Source of the DNA: Apis mellifera
Lineage: Eukaryota; Arthropoda; Insecta; Hymenoptera; Apidae
Reading direction: 5' to 3'
Assembly: GCF_003254395.2 (NCBI RefSeq)
Contig: NC_037650.1
Location: 7,812,071-7,876,070, forward strand
DNA length: 64,000 nt
Positions within the stretch are counted from its first letter, which is position 1; each line of letters starts with the position of its first letter. The notes beneath the pieces were generated by a model, which saw only the letters and a program-made list of their open reading frames with translations, was not told where the DNA came from and ran no database searches. The translations under genes and the position numbers were made by a program. This document shows positions 62,463-64,000 of the stretch, one piece after another.

Positions 62463-63604
62463 ACGTGTTTCTTTGGTGCGTCCACGTGCCGACTGGCGCA
62501 CGCACCTCTACGCTCTGATTCCCTGATCACTCTCGAACTCACACACTTGCCGAATCACCGTCGTCGCGTTTCACTCGTTGTTCAACTTGCTTCACTTTTT
62601 ACTTATTCCTCTCTACTTTACATCCCGTTATCCCGACCAGCGAGATCCCTTCGCGTCGTTTCTCACTCTCGCACGATTCGAATGCTGGACTCTCGATCCA
62701 CGGATCCTTGAATCATCGATCGGTGATCCGGTGAATGCGGCGATAATCGATGGATTATTGGTCGAACGATCGATGGCTGGACAATAGGATCCCCTCTGCC
62801 CTCGTGTCGGTGGCAGCGTGGTGTGCACGTTGCGCGGTCGAAGCTCGGCGCGAAAACTTGGACCTGAATCCTGACGGTCCGCAGTCTGGCTGCGTAGTGG
62901 CCCCGCTGTTGAGCCGAGGGAAGGCAACCCGCCGTGGCTTCTCTCCCGCCTAGCCGCCAGCCAATGCTGGCTGCCGTTGGTAGGGGTAACGTGGGCGGTC
63001 CGGAGGGCGGTCCCGATGCGCGGAGGTGGTCCGCGAGTTACTCGCGGGATCCCGTTGTTATGATTGTTATGAGTGTCCGAGCTGCCTCCAGCGAGCTACT
63101 TTGGGGGTGGAACGCGGCAAGCGAGAGGGACCCGCGCGCTCCTCTGTCCCCCTTTTTCCATCCTGCCGCCCTCTCCCTCGCTCTGTAATATAACCACCAC
63201 GAGCTCGAACGAGCTCGTAACCGTGATGCAAATCAGCCCGACGGGGCTGAAGAGTACTTCGCCGGGGATGCCCGGGAGGAGCGATTGCCGCCAAGGACCC
63301 CGATCTCTCCGTCACCCATCGGTCTTCTCGGAACACCGGTTGACACCAGCTTCTTAACGATGTGATTTTAAGGAACCCGAGGACGGATAGGATTTCCTTT
63401 CCTCGTCCTCTTCCTCCTCGCCGAGTTCGTCTCGAAAGGTGGATTCGATCGGTAAGAAGAGTGGGTTCGATGATCGGCTAGTGATGGGCTGTTCTCTGGG
63501 ACGGTTCCATTCGTTTCTGCTTGCCGATTTTAGGGGAGGGGAAGATTATCATTGAGAGTTCGGAGGTCATCGAGGGTGATTCTGCGTAGATCCTGCGAGA
63601 TTTA

Positions 63605-63880
63605 GAAAGGGGAGGAAGAAATGGCGCGTGGAATGGAATTAGGTGAATTTGGGGTCCGAGTGCTTTCGACTAGTTTATTTTACCTCGTTTCGATTGAATT
63701 TTTAAATATTTTTTTAGGGGGAGACGATCGTGAAGGCATCGGGTCTCATATCGGTTAAAATGGCGGAGGAAAAATGGCACTTGGACTGGATTTAAGTGAA
63801 TTCGGTGTCCATGTAATTTGAGACGCCGTATCATGTTTCGCGCAAGCGAACTTGGAGTCCATGTAATTCGATACGCCTTT
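63605..63880. repeat. Short diverged direct repeats
   Basis: A GGAAGAAATGGC...AATTAGGTGAATTTGGGGTCC segment at about 63613-63657 recurs in altered form at 63764-63810. The GGTGTCCATGTAATTTGA stretch that follows recurs as GGAGTCCATGTAATTCGA near 63854. This points to old local duplication with substantial divergence. Confidence 0.6.
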
Positions 63881-64000
63881 TTCTGCTCCATTTGTTGAAT
63901 ACAATAAGTAGATGATACTTTGACTCGAGTTTCAGTGATACTTGTAAACGAAAAGAATACTTTGAATGACGAATACTTGGACTTTATAAGTATATTGTGA

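Larger units (their letters stand above)
61559..64000 (-). promoter_or_regulatory. CpG-rich upstream zone, possible promoter region
   Basis: The stretch upstream of the 60.8-kb exon is richer in G and C and in CpG than the introns. It holds the G20 run, an inverted pair CCAGTGGAAT/ATTCCACTGG near 62201 and 62306, a CCAAT motif within CAGCCAATGCTGGCTG near 62959, a self-complementary CGAGCTCGAACGAGCTCG at 63200, and diverged internal duplications around 63605-63880. No TATA box at the correct distance from an initiator was found. A TATAAAA at about 61545 is only 14 bases from a TCAGT. No coding sequence is supportable here. Promoter assignment is inference from position and composition. Confidence 0.3.

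Overview
This is animal nuclear DNA, most likely from a bee-like hymenopteran insect such as Apis. The signs are AT-rich sequence broken by GC-richer islands, no CpG depletion, very many (CT)n/(GA)n, (TA)n and homopolymer tracts, few recognisable transposons, and GT..AG splice signals with short exons in large introns. This placement is inference from composition and architecture. No bacterial-style gene organisation, rRNA, tRNA, CRISPR array or recognisable transposase was found, and nearly all open frames are chance or low-complexity frames.

The only gene I can support runs on the minus strand. Its best exon is 45204-45499. It has a clean acceptor and a perfect AG|GTAAGT donor, and it encodes an acidic, Pro/His/Gln-rich segment ending in a VKTE...PLNLKSE cluster. 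That cluster resembles a CtBP-type corepressor-binding motif next to two SUMO-consensus lysines, as found in many transcriptional regulators. A short upstream exon (45637 to 45695 or 45707) joins it in phase across a 137-bp intron. A further upstream exon, probably non-coding, ends at a good donor at 60801. On this model 45708-60800 is a roughly 15-kb intron, and 1-45203 lies in one downstream intron of more than 45 kb that leaves the window. No DNA-binding domain is present, so I do not name the gene. The nearest family-level resemblance is to PLNLS/PLDLS-containing regulators (SoxD, FoxP, Hairless and others).

Layout: 1-45 kb is the putative giant intron. It holds microsatellites, five locally duplicated or tandem blocks (3.44-3.98, 25.26-26.13, 29.47-30.02, 36.30-37.71 kb here and 46.11-46.50 kb in the next intron), several hairpins and islands of complex, TAAT-rich sequence that look like candidate enhancers. 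45.2-45.7 kb holds the coding exons. 45.7-60.8 kb is the upstream intron, with a CTCF-like site near 47.1 kb. 60.8-64 kb is the 5' exon and a CpG-rich promoter-like zone with a 20-G run.

The most interesting observations are the possible upstream-ORF arrangement in the small exon, the 22-bp perfect GA palindrome just inside the large intron, the poly-A-bearing tandem array at 36.3-37.7 kb, and a plus-strand open frame that begins directly at a good splice acceptor at 40234. I found no convincing new multi-gene system.
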